A stretch of 64,000 nt of DNA from Litorilituus lipolyticus (GTDB lineage: Bacteria; Pseudomonadota; Gammaproteobacteria; Enterobacterales; Alteromonadaceae). Every line of letters starts with the position of its first letter. Position 1 is the first letter of the stretch. Below the pieces are notes generated by a model that worked only from the letters and a program-made list of their open reading frames with translations, had not been told where the DNA came from and did no database searches. The stretch spans positions 266,166 to 330,165 of the forward strand of contig NZ_SAWY01000036.1 in the NCBI RefSeq assembly GCF_006439335.1, in the 5' to 3' direction. The translations under genes and the position numbers were made by a program. Positions 17,377 to 27,201 of the stretch are shown here, in pieces.

Positions 17377-19239
17377 TTACTTATCAGTTAAGCCGTCAAG
17401 TAAGTCTCTGTTACGTACCGCGCCTTTATCGGCACTGGTTGCTAACATCGCATAGTTCTTTAACGCATAGCTGATTGGACGAATACGATCTGCTGGTTTC
17501 CAAGCATTTTTACCTTTAACATCCATATTCGCTTTACGCTGAGCTAATACTTCTTCACTGACATTTAAAGTGATTGCACGATTTGGAATGTCGATGTGAA
17601 TAATGTCGCCCTGCTCAACTAAAGCGATGGTGCCGCCACTTGCTGCTTCAGGCGAAACATGGCCGATGGATAAGCCTGATGTACCACCAGAGAAACGACC
17701 ATCAGTTAATAAGGCACACGCTTTACCTAAGCCCATCGATTTTAAGTAGGTGGTTGGATAAAGCATTTCTTGCATACCAGGGCCACCTTTTGGTCCTTCG
17801 TAGCGTATAACCACGACTTCACCGGCAACGACATCACCATTTAAAATGCCATTTACGGCATCATCTTGGCTTTCAAAAACATGTGCAGGGCCAGTAAAGG
17901 TTAGGTTATCATCACTGACACCTGCTGTTTTTACCACACAGCCGTCAAGGGCGATATTACCTGAAAGTACTGCTAAGCCACCTTCAGTGGAAAAAGCGTT
18001 GTCAATTGAGCGAATACAACCGTTTTCTCGGTCATCATCTAAGGTGTCCCAACGACAATCTTGGCTAAAGGCTTGTGTAGTACGAATACCCGCAGGGCCC
18101 GCACGATAAAACTCCTTAACCTCTTCATTATCGGTGACTTTAATATCATATTGTTTGATGACATCAGCTAAGGTTGTACCTAAGACATTAGGGACATCGG
18201 TGTTTAATAAGTTAGCACGAGCTAACTCACCTAAGATAGCAACCACACCGCCAGCACGATGAACATCTTCCATATGGTAGTCAGGTGTTGAAGGCGCAAC
18301 TTTACAAAGCTGTGGAACAATACGAGACAATTTATCCATGTCTTCCATGGTGTAATCTATTTCTGCTTCTTGAGCCGTTGCAAGCAAATGTAAAATAGTA
18401 TTAGTTGAACCACCCATGGCAATGTCTAAACACATTGCGTTATGAATCGCCTCTTTATTGGCAATATTACGCGGCAGGGCACTTTCATCATCGTTTTGAT
18501 AATAACGTTTAGTTAATTCAACAATTTCTTTACCTGCTTTTAAGAATAACTGTTTACGATCAGCGTGGGTTGCTAGCATGGAACCATTGCCTGGTAATGC
18601 TAAACCTAGTGCTTCAGCTAAACAGTTCATTGAGTTGGCCGTAAACATGCCTGAACAAGAACCACATGTAGGGCAAGCAGAGCGCTCAACTTCATCACTT
18701 TGTTCATCAGATACTGTTGGGTCAGCGCCTTGAATCATGGCATCAACTAAATCAAGTTTGATTATTTGATCAGAAAGCTTGGTTTTACCTGCTTCCATTG
18801 GGCCGCCTGAAACGAAAATAACCGGGATATTTAAACGCATCGCTGCCATTAACATACCTGGAGTAATTTTGTCGCAGTTTGAGATACACACCATGGCATC
18901 AGCACAGTGTGCATTTACCATGTACTCGACAGAATCAGCAATGAGATCTCTTGATGGTAAGCTGTAAAGCATACCGCTATGGCCCATGGCAATACCATCA
19001 TCAACGGCAATAGTGTTAAATTCTTTGGCAACACCACCAGCTTCTTCAATTGCGCCGGCAACTAATTGTCCCATATCTTTTAAATGTACGTGGCCGGGTA
19101 CAAATTGGGTGAAAGAATTAACCACGGCAATAATAGGTTTTCCAAAGTCATTATCTTTCATACCTGTTGCTCGCCATAATGCGCGAGCACCAGCCATATT
19201 ACGACCTTGAGTTGAAGTTGCTGATCTTAATTTTGCCAT
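17377..19239 (-). CDS. ilvD: Dihydroxy-acid dehydratase
   Basis: A 620-residue iron-sulfur dehydratase that converts dihydroxy-isovalerate and dihydroxy-methylvalerate to the 2-oxo acids of valine and isoleucine synthesis. Cluster cysteines are visible in [11 protein letters not shown] and in [19 protein letters not shown]. The C-terminal [20 protein letters not shown] stretch is a family hallmark. Length matches the family (about 616). It is separated from ilvE by about 150 bp that holds a long hairpin, but strand and order still fit one operon. Confidence 0.96.
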   Translation of the reverse strand: MAKLRSATSTQGRNMAGARALWRATGMKDNDFGKPIIAVVNSFTQFVPGHVHLKDMGQLVAGAIEEAGGVAKEFNTIAVDDGIAMGHSGMLYSLPSRDLIADSVEYMVNAHCADAMVCISNCDKITPGMLMAAMRLNIPVIFVSGGPMEAGKTKLSDQIIKLDLVDAMIQGADPTVSDEQSDEVERSACPTCGSCSGMFTANSMNCLAEALGLALPGNGSMLATHADRKQLFLKAGKEIVELTKRYYQNDDESALPRNIANKEAIHNAMCLDIAMGGSTNTILHLLATAQEAEIDYTMEDMDKLSRIVPQLCKVAPSTPDYHMEDVHRAGGVVAILGELARANLLNTDVPNVLGTTLADVIKQYDIKVTDNEEVKEFYRAGPAGIRTTQAFSQDCRWDTLDDDRENGCIRSIDNAFSTEGGLAVLSGNIALDGCVVKTAGVSDDNLTFTGPAHVFESQDDAVNGILNGDVVAGEVVVIRYEGPKGGPGMQEMLYPTTYLKSMGLGKACALLTDGRFSGGTSGLSIGHVSPEAASGGTIALVEQGDIIHIDIPNRAITLNVSEEVLAQRKANMDVKGKNAWKPADRIRPISYALKNYAMLATSADKGAVRNRDLLDGLTDK

Positions 19240-19339
19240 GGTCTTACTACCTGTTAATCATTCAGAATACGTTTAAAAGAAATATAATTTGAGCAATGGG
19301 CTATAAAAACCGATTGATAAAATGATACTTGAGGAAAGA

Positions 19340-19372
19340 AAGCTAAACGCTAATGGCATTAACGTTTAGCTT
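19340..19372. repeat. Hairpin in the ilvE-ilvD gap
   Basis: AAGCTAAACG (19340-19349) pairs perfectly with CGTTTAGCTT (19363-19372). After one mismatch an inner TAAT/ATTA stem closes on the loop GGC. On the minus strand it is followed only by a broken T-rich stretch (TTTCTTTCC). It could be a weak intra-operon terminator or an RNA processing or stability element that sets ilvDA levels against ilvGME. Confidence 0.6.
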
Positions 19373-19390
19373 AGCGAGCTGACCTAATGA

Positions 19391-20317
19391 TTATTCAACA
19401 GGTTCTAACCAGCCCCATTTGTCTTCTGTAGTACCATCAAAGATACCAAAGAAAGCTTCTTGTAGCGCTTTAGTTACTGGACCGCGAGAACCGTCACCAA
19501 CAGGTAAGCCATCTACTGACTTAACTGGAACGATTTCTGTTGCTGTGCCTGTCATAAAGAATTCATCAGCAAGGTACAATGCATCACGCGCGATAGTTTC
19601 TTCACGCACTTCATAACCTAAGTCTTTCGCTAGCACCATTACGGCATCACGCGTTAAACCTGATAAAATTGAAGCACTACCTGGAGGTGTGTAAATAACG
19701 CCTTTACGTACTAAGAATAAGTTTTGACCTGCGCCTTCACTGATTTGGTTGTTAACGTCCATTGCAATACCTTCAGTGTAACCATGACGGCCAGCTTCCA
19801 TAGAAATTAGCTGTGAAGATAGGTAATTACCACCAGCTTTTGCAGCGGTAGGCATAGTGTTTGGTGCTAAGCGGTTCCAACTTGAAACACCAACTTCTAC
19901 GCCATTTTCAATGGCATCAGCGCCTAAGTAAGCTTCCCAGCTAAAAGCGGCGATCATTAAATCAGCTTCTGCATCTGCAGGTGGACGAAGCCCCATGCCT
20001 ACATCGCCTAAAAAGGCTAACGGACGTAAATATGCTGCTTTAAGATCGTTTTTTACAACAGAGTCTTTACACGCTTGTACAACTTCTGCATTCGTGTAAG
20101 GAATCGTCATTCGGTAAATTTTTGCTGAATCGAATAAACGATCAATATGCTCTTGCAAGCGGAAGATACACGTACCTTTGTGAGTGTTATAGGCGCGAAT
20201 ACCTTCAAAAACTGATGAACCATAATGAAGTGCGTGACTCATTACGTGAACCGTGGCATTTTGCCAAGGCATGAGTTCACCGTTAAACCAAATATATTCT
20301 GCGTTTACTTTTGCCAT
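19391..20317 (-). CDS. ilvE: Branched-chain amino acid aminotransferase
   Basis: A 308-residue fold-type IV PLP aminotransferase for the last step to Ile, Val and Leu. The PLP lysine is Lys160 in TAAKAGGNYLSS. Other family landmarks are HALHYGSSVFEGIRAY near the N-terminus, ISEGAGQNLFLV, and the C-terminal EDKWGWL. Length is the same as the enteric enzyme (about 309). It lies 92 bp after ilvM and upstream of ilvD on the same strand. Confidence 0.96.
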   Translation of the reverse strand: MAKVNAEYIWFNGELMPWQNATVHVMSHALHYGSSVFEGIRAYNTHKGTCIFRLQEHIDRLFDSAKIYRMTIPYTNAEVVQACKDSVVKNDLKAAYLRPLAFLGDVGMGLRPPADAEADLMIAAFSWEAYLGADAIENGVEVGVSSWNRLAPNTMPTAAKAGGNYLSSQLISMEAGRHGYTEGIAMDVNNQISEGAGQNLFLVRKGVIYTPPGSASILSGLTRDAVMVLAKDLGYEVREETIARDALYLADEFFMTGTATEIVPVKSVDGLPVGDGSRGPVTKALQEAFFGIFDGTTEDKWGWLEPVE

Positions 20318-20409
20318 GTTCTTTTTCCTAATAATGTATTTCTAACTGATTAACTTTTAAGGATAAATTTTAGCTAAAACAGTCTTTTTATGGGTGCTGT
20401 AATAATTTG

Positions 20410-20679
20410 TTAGGCGCTATGTTGTTGCGCGCCTTTATTGTCGGCCTTATTGTCTACCTTGACACCCTTTATGTCGATCAGTTTATTGATTTGATCGATT
20501 AAAAGTTCAATTGGTCGTTCACTACTGACGTATAACTCAATAGTTGCTATTTGATTACCCGTATTAACTTGCGCATTGATACCATTGATTAAAAAACCAC
20601 GGTAACGTGTGACCTGTAGTATTCTTTCTAAGACAACTTGTCTGTCATCAGTCATGATAATTAATTTGTAATTGTTCAT
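20410..20679 (-). CDS. ilvM: Acetolactate synthase II small (ACT) subunit
   Basis: An 89-residue ACT-domain protein, the regulatory subunit paired with IlvG. The beginning YKLIIMTDDRQVVLERILQVTRYRGF matches the short IlvM type rather than the longer IlvN/IlvH type. One base separates the ilvG stop from its start, so translation is probably coupled. The C-terminal ten or so residues (KADNKGAQQHSA) are an unstructured tail. Confidence 0.93.
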   Translation of the reverse strand: MNNYKLIIMTDDRQVVLERILQVTRYRGFLINGINAQVNTGNQIATIELYVSSERPIELLIDQINKLIDIKGVKVDNKADNKGAQQHSA

Positions 20680-20680
20680 G

Positions 20681-22345
20681 TTACACGCTCTCCATCATTT
20701 TATCGTTGGCAGTATTAGGCGGCACTAATGGCCAAACGTTGTCTTTTGCATCAATTTTCACATGTAATAAATAAGGGCCTTGATGATCTATCATTTCTTC
20801 AAGCGCTTCAGTGACTTGGCTCTTTTCAGTAATCGTTTGTGCTTTGATTTCAAATGAGCGGGCTAGCTGACAAAAATCTGGGTTATCTGCTAAATCTGTT
20901 TCGCTTAAGCGACCATCAAAGAATAAATCTTGCCATTGACGAACCATGCCTAGTTTTGCATTGTCGATAAGTAAGATTTTTACCGGTATTTGATAACGCT
21001 TTATTGTTGCTAATTCTTGCACGTTCATCATGATAGAACCGTCACCTGAAACAGCAATAACGGTGTCGTGTGGTCGGCTAATTTGCGCACCTATAGCTGC
21101 AGGTAAACCAAAGCCCATAGTACCCATGCCACCACTGGTTAAAAAGTTACATGGATCATCAACGCTGATATGCTGTGCAGACCACATTTGATGTTGTCCA
21201 ACATCGGTGGTAATACAGGTGTTTTTTGGCATTAAATCACTCATTTCTTTGAGCACTGCGGGTGCAAAAATTTTGCTGCCAGGGTGGTCGTATCGCCAGC
21301 CAAAATCAGCTTTCATTTGTTGAACTTTTTCTTGCCAACCACTGATATTTAATGACATAGACAATAGCGGTAAATTGGCCTTTAAATCACCTAAAATCGC
21401 AGCATCAGCAAAGCGTCTTTTATTAATTTCAGCAGTATCAATATCAAAATGAATGACCTTAGCATTTGGTGCAAATTCATTCAGTTTTCCTGTTACACGG
21501 TCATCAAAACGAGCACCAACCACGACCAATAAATCGCATTCTTGAACCGCTAAATTAGAGGCTTTGGTACCATGCATACCTAACATACCAAGATAATTTT
21601 CATTATCAGCATTAATGGCGCCTAAGCCTTTTAACGTTGAAACACTTGGCATACCTGTTTGGTTGGCGAAATCACGGACTTCATCAATAGCATTGGCCAT
21701 ACCAACACCACCACCCACATAAAGAATTGGCTGTTTAGCATGGGTTAGTATATCGATAGCATTGCTGATATCTGCTAAAGGCAATTGCACTTTATTGGTT
21801 AAATGTGAAAACTCTTCTAAACGGCTTGTTACTTCAGCTTGTTGAATATCTTTAGGAATATCAACAAGTACTGGACCTTGTCGACCTTCTAACGCAATTT
21901 CAAAAGCTTGGTGAAGCACGTCTTCTAAATCATCAATATTGCTCACTTGAAATGAATGCTTTGTACAAGCGAGTGATAATCCGAAAATGTCAATTTCTTG
22001 GAAAGCATCACTACCCATAGCAGACGTTGCTACTTGGCCAGTAATGGCGACAACAGGTATTGAGTCAGCTAAGGCATCGGCAAGACCAGTGATCAGGTTA
22101 GTTGCCCCTGGTCCTGAGGTTGCCATGCACACACCAACTTTACCAGCAGCACGAGCATAGCCAACAGCTGAGAATGCGGCACCCTGTTCGTGACGGCAAA
22201 GAAAGTGTTTCACACTGCTATCGTAAAGCGCATCGTAAATAGGCATGATTGCACCACCAGGGTAACCAAAAACATGCTCTACACCATGTTGCTCTAATAC
22301 TTCAAATAATAATCCGCCACCTGTTAAAGGTTTGCTGCTGCTCAT
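20681..22345 (-). CDS. ilvG: Acetolactate synthase II large subunit
   Basis: A 554-residue thiamine-diphosphate enzyme making acetolactate and acetohydroxybutyrate. The catalytic Glu53 is in RHEQGAAF. The TPP-metal motif is GDGSIMMN near residue 440. The FAD-binding middle domain is intact ([12 protein letters not shown]). The frame is uninterrupted, unlike the frameshifted copy known in E. coli K-12. It is the first structural gene after the attenuator, 18 bp beyond the end of the terminator stem. Confidence 0.96.
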   Translation of the reverse strand: MSSSKPLTGGGLLFEVLEQHGVEHVFGYPGGAIMPIYDALYDSSVKHFLCRHEQGAAFSAVGYARAAGKVGVCMATSGPGATNLITGLADALADSIPVVAITGQVATSAMGSDAFQEIDIFGLSLACTKHSFQVSNIDDLEDVLHQAFEIALEGRQGPVLVDIPKDIQQAEVTSRLEEFSHLTNKVQLPLADISNAIDILTHAKQPILYVGGGVGMANAIDEVRDFANQTGMPSVSTLKGLGAINADNENYLGMLGMHGTKASNLAVQECDLLVVVGARFDDRVTGKLNEFAPNAKVIHFDIDTAEINKRRFADAAILGDLKANLPLLSMSLNISGWQEKVQQMKADFGWRYDHPGSKIFAPAVLKEMSDLMPKNTCITTDVGQHQMWSAQHISVDDPCNFLTSGGMGTMGFGLPAAIGAQISRPHDTVIAVSGDGSIMMNVQELATIKRYQIPVKILLIDNAKLGMVRQWQDLFFDGRLSETDLADNPDFCQLARSFEIKAQTITEKSQVTEALEEMIDHQGPYLLHVKIDAKDNVWPLVPPNTANDKMMESV

Positions 22346-22363
22346 GTTGATTCCAAAAATATT

Positions 22364-22407
22364 GTTTAAAAAAAAGAAAACCCTCGGTTCTTTCGAAGCG
22401 AGGGTTT
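22364..22407 (-). terminator. ilv attenuator: terminator hairpin with T-run
   Basis: On the minus strand AAACCCTCG (plus 22399-22407) pairs with CGAGGGTTT (plus 22378-22386), a 9-bp stem with a 12-base loop, followed by a T-rich run (plus 22368-22377 is almost all A). An identical 11-base copy of the distal arm, CGAGGGTTTTC, occurs at the end of the leader peptide gene (plus 22441-22451). It can pair with the same AAACCCTCG to form an antiterminator. This is the mutually exclusive 2:3 versus 3:4 pairing of classical amino acid attenuators. Confidence 0.9.
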
Positions 22408-22430
22408 GTTATTCAGTATTTTGCTTTTCT

Positions 22431-22511
22431 TTAGCTCAACGAAAACCCTCGAGGTGATTTAATAATCACTACGACGAGAATGTTAATAATAATTGAGTTA
22501 AAGTTTTTCAT
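22431..22511 (-). CDS. ilvL: ilv operon leader peptide
   Basis: A 26-residue peptide starting at ATG 22511 and ending at TAA 22431-22433. Residues 7-17 read IIINILVVVII: six Ile, three Val and one Leu codon in eleven. When charged Ile, Val or Leu tRNA is scarce, a ribosome should stall in this run. A small protector hairpin (GTGATT / AATCAC, loop ATTA) overlaps the run of control codons. It extends weakly into the antiterminator strand. The gene lies directly upstream of the attenuator and ilvG, as in enteric bacteria. Confidence 0.9.
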   Translation of the reverse strand: MKNFNSIIINILVVVIIKSPRGFSLS

Positions 22512-22976
22512 AGTTTCTCTTAGTTTTTCTAAGCTTTTTATTTTTGTTTTTATTAGCTATTTAATTAAGCTGAAAACCTTTCAGTTCACAGCCTTATTAA
22601 ATTAGTACCATAGCAATAAGGCAGATAGCAAGAAGTTTTGTTATAGCTTTTTTGTGCAAAGCTTGAACAATCGTAATAACTAGTTAACCATAGTTGGGGA
22701 TAACAACTTGCTTTCTAGCAGTCTATTTTCCTTAGTACAGCGTTATATTAGTTTGCAATAGGCTAGCTATTGGCGTACTAATTTGCCTTGTATTAAGAAA
22801 AATCGCCAAGCTAGAATAATGATAAATCTAGATTTACATACATTTCAAATAACTAGCTAATTTCTTATCTCGAGCTGAGGTTAGTTAGAAAACATAGACA
22901 TCAAAAGGTAACCGCTCCCTGATTTATAAAAACTGAGCTACACTCAAATTGAAGGATAATATTAAAAGGATTTTAT
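22512..22976. other. Intergenic region between ilvL and comM (divergent promoters)
   Basis: These 465 bp hold no credible coding frame. They must contain the promoter for ilvLGMEDA (leftward) and the one for comM (rightward). A weak leftward candidate is TTGCTA (plus 22626-22631) and TACTAA (plus 22602-22607) with an 18-bp spacer, about 90 bp before the leader ATG. For comM I see only the ribosome site AAAAGGA. No strong repeat was seen. Confidence 0.4.
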
Positions 22977-24500
22977 ATGTCACTTGCCTGTGTTTATAGT
23001 CGTGCTCGTGTGGGGCTAACTGCTCCGCTGGTTACCGTAGAAGTTCACTTAGCCAATGGCCTACCGGCATTCAATATCGTCGGCCTCCCAGAAACCTCAG
23101 TTAAAGAATCTAAAGATAGAGTGCGCAGCGCTATAATCAATTGTGGTTATGAATTTCCTGCCAAGCGAATAACCATAAATCTTGCGCCAGCAGATCTACC
23201 CAAAGAAGGCGGTCGATTTGATTTACCCATTGCTGTTGGTATTTTAGCAGCTTCAGAACAGATACCTGAAATAGATCTTACTCACTATGAATTTGCAGGT
23301 GAATTGGCGCTATCAGGTGAACTTAGAGCAATTATTGGTGAAATCCCAATGACGATAGCTAGTTGTGAAAGTGGTAGAACTTTGATTATACCTGAGCAAA
23401 ATACTGAACAAGCGAGTTGGGTTAAAAAAGCTAAAGTACATGGCCTTAGGCATTTAACGGAACTTTATCCACACTTTTCAAAGCAAAAAACTTTACCCTT
23501 TGTAACAGAAAGAGAGATAAAAGAGCAGCCATTGCAAAACTTATTGGATATGAGTGATGTAATCGGTCAGCCGTTTGCAAAACGAGCACTAGAGATTGCT
23601 GCTAGTGGTGCTCATAATTTGCTATTAATTGGCCCGCCAGGTACAGGAAAAACTATGTTAGCTAGTCGCTTGGCAGGTATTTTGCCGAAAATGACAGAGC
23701 AAGAAGCCCTTGAAATAGCGGCAGTGCAGTCAATTAGTCACCAAGTGATAGATCAACAATCATGGTTTAGAAGGCCTTTTAGAGCACCTCATCACACAGC
23801 ATCATCAGCTGCTTTGGTGGGGGGTGGGAGCCAACCGAAACCAGGTGAGATTTCCTTAGCCCATAACGGTGTGTTGTTTCTTGATGAGCTACCTGAATTT
23901 GAGCGTAAAGTGCTTGATGTGCTACGTGAGCCAATGGAGTCTGGTGAAGTCACCATATCGAGAGCTTTGCAAAAACAATGTTTTCCGGCACGATTTCAGC
24001 TGATTGCAGCAATGAACCCGAGTCCAACAGGCTTTTATAACGATAATCGTAGTACCCCTGAACAAGTTCTGCGCTATTTAAACCGTTTATCAGGGCCATT
24101 TCTCGATCGTATTGATATCCAAATTGAAGTTGCTCGATTGCCTAAAGGCACTTGGGCACAAGATAGCACGGGCAATGAATCTAGTTTTACTGTCAGAGAA
24201 CGTGTTGAAGCTTGCCGCGCTAAGCAAACAGCCAGACAAAGTAAGGCAAATGCTCACCTTGAAGCCAGTGAGTTAAAACTTCATTGCCAATTATCCGCTC
24301 AAGATAATGAATTTCTTGAACTTGCCGTTGAGAAATTAGGGTTATCGACACGTGCCCATCATAAAATATTAAAGATCGCGCGAACGTTGGCAGATATGGA
24401 ACGAATTGAACATATCTCACATGATCATATCGTTGAGGCGCTATCTTATCGAGCAATGGATAGGCTATTACGGCATTTAACTAGTGCCGTTGCAGTGTGA
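22977..24500 (+). CDS. comM: YifB/ComM family AAA+ ATPase (Mg-chelatase-like)
   Basis: A 507-residue protein with an N-terminal Lon-protease-like domain (about 1-165; LPAFNIVGLPETSVKESKDR), then an AAA+ core. Walker A is GPPGTGKT at 219-226, Walker B is VLFLDELPE near 300, and a C-terminal Mg-chelatase-type lid follows. ComM family members are hexameric helicases that promote branch migration in natural transformation of gammaproteobacteria. Enteric yifB occupies the same place divergent from ilvL. The start has an AAAAGGA ribosome site. It converges with ilvY, 17 bp apart. Confidence 0.93.
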   Translation: MSLACVYSRARVGLTAPLVTVEVHLANGLPAFNIVGLPETSVKESKDRVRSAIINCGYEFPAKRITINLAPADLPKEGGRFDLPIAVGILAASEQIPEIDLTHYEFAGELALSGELRAIIGEIPMTIASCESGRTLIIPEQNTEQASWVKKAKVHGLRHLTELYPHFSKQKTLPFVTEREIKEQPLQNLLDMSDVIGQPFAKRALEIAASGAHNLLLIGPPGTGKTMLASRLAGILPKMTEQEALEIAAVQSISHQVIDQQSWFRRPFRAPHHTASSAALVGGGSQPKPGEISLAHNGVLFLDELPEFERKVLDVLREPMESGEVTISRALQKQCFPARFQLIAAMNPSPTGFYNDNRSTPEQVLRYLNRLSGPFLDRIDIQIEVARLPKGTWAQDSTGNESSFTVRERVEACRAKQTARQSKANAHLEASELKLHCQLSAQDNEFLELAVEKLGLSTRAHHKILKIARTLADMERIEHISHDHIVEALSYRAMDRLLRHLTSAVAV

Positions 24501-24517
24501 TGATAAGATCAGCTTCT

Positions 24518-25411
24518 CTATTGAATGGATTGGAAAAATGCTTGGATCAGTGGCTGAGAGCGCGTTTGATTCAAGCAGCAAATACCTAATTCAAAGGGGT
24601 CAATTTCACCGACATCACTCAAATATTGTACCCTGTCTTTGACGGGACTATTTTCCACTACAACCTGAGGAACTATGCCAACACCACAGCCCAAAGCAAC
24701 CATACTCACTAAGGCTTCATGGCCTGAAACCGTGGCATAAATATTGGCTTTTCCTTGCTGTTTTTTGCGATACCAATGCTCAAACCGTTTTCTAGCAGGA
24801 CCATGTTCAGGCAAGATAATCGGCATTTGAGACCAGGTTATTCCTTGAGCGGATGCGCTGGCTTGTTGCAGCTGTTGTTGTACTTTGCAATGCATTGTTG
24901 GCGCGATAACTGAAAGTGGTACCGTAGCCAAATGATGAAAAAAAACACTTCGAGGTAAGTTCTCTGGATTAGCGGCTATGGCAAAGTCGACTGATTGGCT
25001 TTGAAGTTGCTCAAGGGCATCGGCAGCATCACCTGTGGTTAGCATAATTTCTACCAAAGGATGAGCTGCTCTAAACCTATCTAACAAAGGGGGCAAATGG
25101 CTATAAGCCGCGGTTACTGAGCAATAAATATGAAGCTTACCCGTTAATGCTTGCTGTTCTTGAGCGATAGAGTTTTTGAAAGACTGCCATTGCTCTAACT
25201 GCTGCTCGGCAAAAAGTTTAAACTTCCTACCTTCTTCGGTTAGCACTACCGTGCGATTATCTCGATGTAGTAACTCACAAGCTAGCTCTTGCTCTAAACG
25301 TTGTATGGCTCTACTCAAGGTTGAAGGGCTCATGTGATGCGCTTGTGCAGTTTTGCCGAAGTGCAAAGTGGTAGCTAAGTGTTGAAATATCGCCAGTGCT
25401 TTTTGATCCAT
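24518..25411 (-). CDS. ilvY: LysR-family activator of ilvC
   Basis: A 297-residue LysR-type regulator. The HTH covers residues about 3-60 (LATTLHFGKTAQAHHMSPSTLSRAIQRLEQELACELL), followed by the periplasmic-binding-like effector domain. Family members sense acetolactate or acetohydroxybutyrate and activate ilvC. The gene is divergent from ilvC with a 190-bp shared control region containing TTGC/GCAA repeats, exactly the enteric arrangement. Confidence 0.93.
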   Translation of the reverse strand: MDQKALAIFQHLATTLHFGKTAQAHHMSPSTLSRAIQRLEQELACELLHRDNRTVVLTEEGRKFKLFAEQQLEQWQSFKNSIAQEQQALTGKLHIYCSVTAAYSHLPPLLDRFRAAHPLVEIMLTTGDAADALEQLQSQSVDFAIAANPENLPRSVFFHHLATVPLSVIAPTMHCKVQQQLQQASASAQGITWSQMPIILPEHGPARKRFEHWYRKKQQGKANIYATVSGHEALVSMVALGCGVGIVPQVVVENSPVKDRVQYLSDVGEIDPFELGICCLNQTRSQPLIQAFFQSIQ

Positions 25412-25455
25412 AATCAGACTTATGTTGTCATTTGTGGCAGTTAATTATTAGTATA

Positions 25456-25500
25456 TTGCAAAAAACGCAACACTGCGATGCAAATATATCATTTTTCGCA
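25456..25500. promoter_or_regulatory. Candidate IlvY operators in the ilvY-ilvC gap
   Basis: TTGC-N7-GCAA at 25456-25470 and TGCGA-N17-TCGCA at 25474-25500 are two neighbouring inverted repeats 45 bp from the ilvY start and about 100 bp from the ilvC start. LysR regulators bind such paired sites between divergent genes, one for recognition and one for activation. The exact promoter elements of ilvC are not clear to me. Confidence 0.5.
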
Positions 25501-25601
25501 ACATGTTTTGTGCGCTATGCTGCAACTATCAAAATTCGGTACACGTCATTAGCGTCTAATGCAGGTACCAATATCAGTTATTGTTATACCGAGGAAAGGC
25601 C

Positions 25602-27083
25602 ATGAGTAATTATTTTAACACGTTAAGTTTACGTGAGAAGCTTGAACAATTAGGCAAATGTCGCTTTATGAAGCGTGAAGAATTCAGCGATGGCTGTAAC
25701 TTCATTAAAGATTGGAACATTGTTATTGTCGGTTGTGGTGCACAAGGCTTAAACCAAGGTTTAAATATGCGCGATTCAGGTTTAAATATTTCTTATGCTT
25801 TGCGTGATGCAGCTATTAGTGAAAAACGTCAATCATGGCAGTGGGCCACTGAGAATGGCTTTACGGTAGGTAATTACGAGGAATTAATTCCTCAAGCTGA
25901 CTTAGTGTTAAACTTAACGCCAGATAAGCAACATACTTCTGCTGTAAATGCGGTAATGCCGTTAATGAAGCAAGGTGCAACACTTTCATATTCTCACGGT
26001 TTCAACATTGTTGAAGAAGGCATGCAAATTCGCCCAGATATCACGGTTGTGATGGTAGCGCCTAAGTGTCCAGGTACTGAAGTTCGTGAAGAATATAAGC
26101 GTGGCTTTGGTGTACCAACCTTAATTGCTGTTCACCCTGAAAATGATCCGCAAGGTAATGGTTTAGCCATTGCTAAAGCCTATGCATCTGCAACAGGTGG
26201 TGACAGAGCCGGCGTACTAGAATCATCATTCATTGCCGAAGTGAAGTCTGACTTGATGGGTGAACAAACAATCCTTTGTGGTATGTTACAAACAGCTGCA
26301 GTATTGGGTCACAAACAGTTAGTGGCACAAGGTATGGATGCAGGTTATGCACGTAAGTTATTACAATATGGCATCGAAACAACAACTGAAGGTTTAAAAC
26401 ACGGCGGCATCACAAATATGATGGATCGCTTATCAAACCCTGCGAAAATTAAAGCATTTGATATGTCGCTAGAGTTAAAAGAGATTTTACGTCCGCTTTT
26501 CCAAAAGCATATGGATGATATTATCGAAGGACGTTTCTCTGCAACCATGATGGAAGATTGGAAAAACGACGATGCTAACTTACTTAAGTGGCGTGCAGCA
26601 ACAGCGGAAACTTCATTTGAGCAAGCACCAGATTGTGATTCTGAAATTACTGAGCAAGAGTACTATGACAAAGGTATTTTCGTAGTAGCTATGGTTAAAG
26701 CGGGTGTTGAGTTAGCGTTTGAAGCGATGGTTGATTCAGGCATTATTGAAGAATCTGCTTACTATGAATCTCTACATGAAACGCCATTAATTGCTAACTG
26801 TATCGCACGTAACAAGTTATATGAGATGAATGTTGTTATTTCTGATACTGCTGAATACGGTAACTATTTATTTAGTCATGCTGCAGTACCATTACTTGAA
26901 GAATATGCTTCTCGTTTAACACTTGAAGAATTAGGTGACGGTATTACTGGTTCAAACGGTGTAGATAACGTACGATTAATCGAAGTGAATGAAGAAATTC
27001 GCAACCACGGTGTTGAAATTGTAGGTAAAGAGCTTCGTGGCTACATGACTGATATGAAAAAGATTGTTGAAGCGAATAGCTAA
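25602..27083 (+). CDS. ilvC: Ketol-acid reductoisomerase (class II)
   Basis: A 493-residue NADPH enzyme that isomerises and reduces acetolactate or acetohydroxybutyrate. The Rossmann motif is [18 protein letters not shown]. It is the long class II form, with a duplicated C-terminal knotted domain and the acidic metal-binding residues in [16 protein letters not shown]. The start is the ATG at 25602, preceded by GAGGAAAGG. A frame from 25581 adds only seven residues without a ribosome site. The N-terminus ([14 protein letters not shown]) matches enteric IlvC. It is the single gene controlled by ilvY and ends at a terminator. Confidence 0.97.
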   Translation: MSNYFNTLSLREKLEQLGKCRFMKREEFSDGCNFIKDWNIVIVGCGAQGLNQGLNMRDSGLNISYALRDAAISEKRQSWQWATENGFTVGNYEELIPQADLVLNLTPDKQHTSAVNAVMPLMKQGATLSYSHGFNIVEEGMQIRPDITVVMVAPKCPGTEVREEYKRGFGVPTLIAVHPENDPQGNGLAIAKAYASATGGDRAGVLESSFIAEVKSDLMGEQTILCGMLQTAAVLGHKQLVAQGMDAGYARKLLQYGIETTTEGLKHGGITNMMDRLSNPAKIKAFDMSLELKEILRPLFQKHMDDIIEGRFSATMMEDWKNDDANLLKWRAATAETSFEQAPDCDSEITEQEYYDKGIFVVAMVKAGVELAFEAMVDSGIIEESAYYESLHETPLIANCIARNKLYEMNVVISDTAEYGNYLFSHAAVPLLEEYASRLTLEELGDGITGSNGVDNVRLIEVNEEIRNHGVEIVGKELRGYMTDMKKIVEANS

Positions 27084-27124
27084 TACTGAATGTTTATCTA
27101 AGTAAAAGGTAAACAAATATAAGG

Positions 27125-27160
27125 CGGCATGTCACTTAACAAGGACAGGCCGTTTTTTTT
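27125..27160 (+). terminator. Rho-independent terminator of ilvC
   Basis: CGGCATGTC (27125-27133) pairs with GACAGGCCG (27144-27152), 8 of 9 positions, with a 10-base loop. Eight T follow (27153-27160). It starts 41 bp after the ilvC stop. Confidence 0.88.
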
Positions 27161-27201
27161 GCCATAATTTTAGCCAAACAGTGTATAAATGAGATAAGCC
27201 A

